This document shows positions 59,067-64,000 of a stretch of 64,000 nucleotides of DNA, piece by piece. The first letter of the stretch is position 1. Every line of letters starts with the position of its first letter. This DNA is from Mercurialis annua (taxonomy: Eukaryota; Streptophyta; Magnoliopsida; Malpighiales; Euphorbiaceae), in the NCBI RefSeq assembly GCF_937616625.2, contig NC_065574.1, positions 11,162,501-11,226,500 of the forward strand. Direction: 5' to 3'. A program made the translations under genes and the position numbers. A model generated the notes under the pieces. It did not search any database, was not told the origin of the DNA, and saw nothing but the letters and a program-made list of their open reading frames with translations.

Positions 59067-59968
59067 AGAATGAATTATACGCATTGGTGAAGCTGTGGGA
59101 TTGAGGGATAAGAAGTGGAAGATTAGGGGACTTGAATTAATTAGTAGTCCAATATGTTTTGTTTAATTAAATTATTTGTATGAGTTTTTTTTTTCAGAAC
59201 TGTCAAACTGGTAAACACAGTGTGGAGACAATTTTGGGTATTTTCTTTTTGTAGTAATTTAACACTGATTTAGCCTTAACGGCGTGTGTTTTTTGCAGCT
59301 GGTGTAGGATTAAGAGTGGTCTGTCTGTGTTATTCCATTACTAGTTTCTTCATATTGAAGTCAATTTTGCCCCTTTTTATGTTCAGACATTGTTAAAAAC
59401 GTTGTTTATGTTTAATATATCTAATGTTTGTTGCTTATGCTTTTCATTCTCCAATTTATTTTAGTACTGAATACGTAACAAGCTGTTTGAAGGCGGAGTC
59501 GGAACTCAGGTTCGTGGTCTGTTTGGTTCAACAAACTGCACGAACCCATGTGGAGACATGAATGTATATAGTTTGTTATCATCTTGTGTGGATGTGGTTA
59601 GTTATCAATGCAAGAGAAACCTGTAAACATAACAAGTTTTGTTTTAAGATGAAATAGAATTTTGGTTTTAGCTCAGTTCTAATAGGTTCGGTTTGAGTTT
59701 AGAGCCGAAGAAGTGTTTTGAGAACTGAATTGGACAGATTGGTTTGACAGTTGATTAAACCGTAAAAATTAAGGATTATTTTTAAATTTTCTTGAATTAT
59801 TATCTAATTAACCAAGTTCCCTGTACGTTTTAAAAGTATAAATCTTTCCCTTATTGTTTGTTCAAATTTACTAACACCTCCCTCTGCCATTTCTCATTGT
59901 TAGTTGATTCGGTCAAATGATCGAAATTTGTAAAATTTATATTAATCCCTAGTCTTATTATTATTTTT
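59067..59968. other. eIF4B 3' UTR and intergenic DNA
   Basis: Transcribed-looking sequence to about 59450, then AT-rich. No repeat or gene identified. Confidence 0.5.
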
Positions 59969-61585
59969 GATTAATTATATAAAAGATCATGACCTATAAA
60001 TCAAGTTTTATTTTAAACACGATTTTTTTAAATTGACATTTAACATTATGATCTTTTTTTTTTCTTCAAATCCATCATGGTTTAAATATCCGATAGGGTG
60101 TACATGGTTTGGTTTGACTGGTTTATCATTAATATTTTAGTCCAAATCAATTATACTGGCTTGGTAAATTTACAAACCAAAATTCAACTAGACAAATTAT
60201 AAATTTTGGTTTGGTTTAATAATATTTTCTGTGAAATCAGTTCAAACTATTATAAAATCATTATCTATTTATCATCTAAAATTAAATATTTAATAAATTA
60301 TTTATTCATCATAAAAATAAATAGTATGTTTATGTTAAAAATTACAACAACAACTAACAAATAAAAAAACATTTTATTAACATTTTGTATTTTTTATTAA
60401 TATATGATATTCTAATAATATAGAAATATAACGCTTATTGATGGAATAATAAATATAGAAATATTAAAATTATAAATAATAATAGTTATTCCAGCAAATG
60501 ATAGCAAGTACAATTTTAAAAAATAGTAACATAAATTTTATTTTTAAGTTATAATATTTATAATTTTAATATAAATATGTATGCATGTATATATATTGGT
60601 TTGATTTGTTTTATGTTGGTTTATATTTTTTGAAACTGCAGACCAGACTAATAGTTATTATTTTTTCTATTTTTTAAATAAAAATCAATTAAACAATCTT
60701 TTAAACCGTAATGTTTGATTTGATTTATTTGACTTGGTTGGTTTGAATATTTTCTGGATAGCCCTAATATCCGGTGTAATTTTACTGATTGGGACACCGA
60801 AATTCTATATGGCATAACACGTGGGATTCCACATATGAAACGCACCGTTAGACATGTGGAGTTAATTGCTTCAAATTTCTTCTTCTTTAAAACTCATCAG
60901 CCTCTCGTTTATTGTCGTCCGTCACGTGCCACCGCCTGCTACCACAACAGACCTTCGTCCCTTTGCCGATCGCAACAAAAACCATGGAAGCGGCCACCTC
61001 CAGCCGCAACAGCCACACGCACATCTACAACGTTGATTGCACTAGAAACTGCCGCCAACGCATGCAAATCGCTAGAATTCATCGCCAATAACCATTCATT
61101 GATAAAAGTAAACATACCTTTTCTTCTCTTCTTCGTTCTCCACTGAAGAAGAGATTCATTGTCATATGAAGAACAGATCTCTTCGTTGGAGAACATATAT
61201 GTTCCTCGTTCTCCAATGGAGAACGAAAAAGAACAGATTTCTTATGTTCTTCAAAGAACAAATTCCATTGGACAAGACGATGTCTAATGGAGAAATTGGA
61301 GAAGACATTAGCGGTAGGATAGGGCAGTCGGAGTGGGAGACGAAGAAGACGGTGTCCGGTGTGGAATGATGCGTTTTGAAGCAACTAACTCCACATGTAA
61401 AATGGTGCTTTTCATGCCACGTATAAGTCCGATATCCCAGTCAGCAAAAACACACCGGATAACACACCGAATATTTATTCGGTGATGGATTTAAAAAAAA
61501 GATCGTAATTTTATATGTCAGATTTTAAAAGTCGTGTTTAAAGTGAATTAGGAGTAAACCTCATGATTTTTTTATGTAACTAACC
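59969..61585. mobile_element. Foldback MULE-like element, interrupted by a hAT MITE
   Basis: The left arm (59969-60093 and 60767-about 60890) is the inverted match of the right arm (about 61345-61585): words such as TTTAAACACGA, CAAATCCATCA, TGGCATAACACGTGG and GACATGTGGAGTTAATTGC on the left have counterparts on the right. The core (60890-61345) is GC-richer and contains an ATG frame at about 60983 (MEAATSSRNSHTHIYN) that may be captured gene sequence. No clear target duplication, so the class is inferred from the long arms. Confidence 0.6.
60094..60766. mobile_element. hAT-type MITE (673 bp)
   Basis: The left end TAGGGTGTACATGG and the right end CTGGATAGCCCTA are short hAT-type TIRs, with GGTTTGGTTTGAC and its complement inside. 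Flanks are ATATCCGA (60086-60093) and ATATCCGG (60767-60774), an 8-bp duplication with one change. Removing it rejoins the left arm of the foldback element. Confidence 0.85.
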
Positions 61586-62294
61586 TTTTTTTCCACATAA
61601 CTTTAATAAACTCATAAAAATAAAATAAATTCTAAAAACTTACTTAAAATTACATATAAAATAATGATTTATTAAATATTATTTTTTAAAATTTAAATTA
61701 ACAATTTTTTTAGAAAAGTAATCATTTTAAGAAATGATAATTTTTTTGGTTGATGTTTACTTTATATTTAGTATATTGATAATTAATTTTTGCTACTAAA
61801 ATATAATATTTAAAATAAAATATTTCGTATCTTCTGTATTAATAAAATATATATTAATGACTTAATTATCTCGTCACTTATATATTAAAACATACACTGA
61901 CGAGTAAATATATAAGATATGAAATAATTTTTTTGTTTTTTTTTTCATTTGGTACGAGATATATTGGATTCATAATAGAATTTATATTGGTGGATATAAT
62001 TTATATAAGGTTCAAAATATAATTAATTAATAATTATTTTAATTTTAAATTATTACATTCTTTAATAATAATAAAAATGAATTTTTTTTTTATAAAATTA
62101 TACATGATATAATAGATTAATAGTCCTTTAATTTTGATTTAAATTGTTAAAGTCTTTAATATTAATAATAATTTATTATAATTTAAAACATTGTTACAAT
62201 AAGGAATTGATTTTTCAAAAAAACAAAATATTAATTTTTTTATATAAAAATATTTTGTATATTTTTACTCGTCAATGTATGTTTTATTTCATAA

Positions 62295-62296
<2 letters not shown>
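61586..62296. other. Intergenic, extremely AT-rich
   Basis: 61890-61925 (ACATACACTGACGAGTAAAT) is the inverted match of 62258-62290 (TTTACTCGTCAATGTATGT), next to the TA microsatellite. ACTCGTCAAT also occurs next to the Helitron ends at 34358 and 36385, so this could be Helitron debris. No gene. Confidence 0.4.

Positions 62297-62375
<79 letters not shown>
62297..62375. repeat. (TA)n microsatellite, about 39 units
   Basis: An uninterrupted TA run of 79 bases. The YIYIYI reading frame over it is an artefact. Confidence 0.97.
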
Positions 62376-62377
<2 letters not shown>

Positions 62378-62907
62378 TACCAAATATATGATTAATATTT
62401 TTTTATTTTGCACCTTGTATATTTTCTCGTCAATGTATGGGTTATTAATTAGTATATATGCAACGAGATAAAGTTGTATATTTTTATTAATACATAAGGT
62501 GCAATAATTTATATTCTAAAAAATATTCAATTTTGTAAAAAATGTTAATTATTAACGTACTGAAATAAAAATAAATGTTAAATTTTTAAAAATTTCAACT
62601 CCTAATTTTATAATTGTTTTAAATAAAAATAATAAAATAATAATAATATTATTAAAAATATGTTAATTTGAATTAAAATAAAATAAATTTTTTATATATA
62701 ATTATAAATAAAGTTTTATAATTAATTTGATTTTTATGATTTTAAAGTAAAAATAATTTTGGAATTAAAATAAGATTTATTCTAAACAATTTGATCGTTT
62801 GACTAAGTCAATTGACATTGTTAAGTTACTGAGTGTGTTTGTTTGTGAATTTGAACGAACGTATAAAGAAACTTTTTATATTTTTGAAACGCGAGAAATT
62901 TTTAAGA

Positions 62908-63375
62908 GCAAATTACTCTAAGGTCCATCACATTTGTCATAATTCACAGTTTGATACTCCTTATTTGAAAATCAAATGATTTAATACCTCGGTTTTGATT
63001 CCGTCAACAATTAAGGGTTTATGTTAGTTCCGTTAATAATTTGATATTTATTTTCAAACGATTTGGTACCTCACTTTTGATTATGTAAATAATTTGGTAT
63101 CTCACTTTCAATTATATTAACGATTTGACACCTCATTTTTGATTATGTAAACAATTTAGTGCCTCACTTTCAATTATATTAAAAATTTGGTACCTCATTT
63201 CCAAGTGATTTGATACCTCACGTTTCATTCTGTTAACAATGTGGTACACTATGTTTAAAAGAAGGTTGCAATTGTTTGCAAAATCAAAACTGAGGGTACC
63301 AAATCGTTTGATTTTCAAACAATCGGTACTAAACTGTGAATTATGATAAACGTAAGAAGGCTTAAAATAATTTGC
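62908..63375. mobile_element. MITE-like foldback with internal 31-bp repeats
   Basis: The left arm GCAAATTACTCTAAGG ... CATAATTCACAGTTTGATAC pairs with the right arm GTACTAAACTGTGAATTATG ... AAAATAATTTGC. Inside, ATTTGGTACCTCAC-like words occur at 63061, 63092, 63123, 63154, 63185 and 63208, a strict 31-bp period for the first five. Target duplication unclear. Confidence 0.7.
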
Positions 63376-63501
63376 TTCGTTTTTAATTAATTATGTTGTA
63401 TTCTAACTGATCATGAGTTGGTTGTTGTGATACTTCTAGTCTATTGTTAGATGATGCTACATCGAAATAGAATTATGATGTAAAGTTGAGGATTAAAATA
63501 A

Positions 63502-63792
63502 GAGTTAATTGCAAATTAAATTATAAATTTTAATGTAATTTGCAATTACAATATAAAGTTTGAAATTTGCCAATATTAGTAACTAACTTTTATTTTTGGG
63601 CACATTGGTATGTCGACTAATCATGCAAACAAACACGTGACTGGATATTACAATGTCTACGTTAGTGTTATTTTAGCTCGGTGCATCAATTTGCCAAAAA
63701 ATAAAAAGTTGGTTACTGATATTGCTAAATTTCAATGTTTGTATTTTTGTACAATTGTCTCTATATTTGTATGATTTAATTTTTTATATTAG
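63502..63792. mobile_element. Worn MITE-like foldback
   Basis: The left arm GAAATTTGCCAATATTAGTA with ACTAACTTTTATTTTTGG pairs with the right arm AAAAAGTTGGTTACTGATAT with TGCTAAATTTC. Ends and target duplication are not sharp. The rest of the window to 64000 shows no gene. Confidence 0.55.
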
Positions 63793-64000
63793 AATTTTTA
63801 GTTCTAACTCAATCTTTTAGGTACAACAGTGTAAAGCATTAGGTATAGCCGTATAGGGTACGTGCGTACAATTAATGGGTATGTGCACACATCGCATGCA
63901 GCATGCTAGTGCAGTTGAAAAGGCTGAATTAAGAAGAAAAAAGAAGACAACCCTAGCTCATGAACACATAATTCTTTATTACTTAATGCTTCTTTGCCAT

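Noticed and set aside
62144..62395. Open frame with a long YIYIYI tract
   Set aside because: Translation of the TA microsatellite.

Overview
The window is nuclear DNA of a flowering plant, most likely a eudicot. The genes have spliced GT/AG introns, the intergenic DNA is very AT-rich, the intergenic and intronic DNA is full of plant-type transposons (MULE-type MITEs, Stowaway, hAT, Helitrons, TRIMs), and the proteins include plant-only forms (proline-rich Ole e 1 protein, the plant cyclophilin insertion, RRM-less eIF4B). The species cannot be fixed from sequence alone.

Five protein genes are present, all on the + strand: a proline-rich cell-wall protein (PRP4/PRP2 type, 175-2722), the large scaffold nucleoporin NUP188 (5585-27017, 32 exons that join in frame to 1962 aa), an intronless cytosolic cyclophilin (ROC1/CYP18-3 type, 30855-31373), a NIPA-type DUF803 membrane protein (45860-50355, 9 exons, 331 aa) and a plant eIF4B-like factor (56519-59066, 2 exons, 398 aa). 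From memory the order PRP4 - NUP188 - ROC1 - NIPA - eIF4B-like matches Arabidopsis chromosome 4 around At4g38770 to At4g38710, so this looks like a conserved microsyntenic block. The genes do not form a pathway; what links them is position.

The spacing between genes is set by transposons. NUP188 introns hold three relics of one TRIM family (73-bp LTRs), a second TRIM with two LTRs that read as identical, and several MITEs. Many MITEs have 9-bp target duplications that I could read on both sides. The ROC1-NIPA interval (about 14.5 kb) is a nest: a MULE-type MITE (35979) was split by a 7.9-kb Helitron (36344-44251), which itself holds a 182-bp tandem array, a 2.8-kb MuDR-like element (39293-42089) with a broken transposase, and another MITE. 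A second Helitron family (51112-54615) sits behind NIPA, carrying a MITE and a 409-bp tandem duplication. The 3' end (59067-64000) has no gene and holds a foldback element broken by a hAT MITE, a long TA microsatellite and two more MITE-like repeats.

The most unusual structure is in the MuDR-like element: its terminal and subterminal regions are chains of back-to-back perfect or near-perfect hairpins (seven on the left, five on the right), and the left chain stops exactly at the TATA box of the transposase gene.
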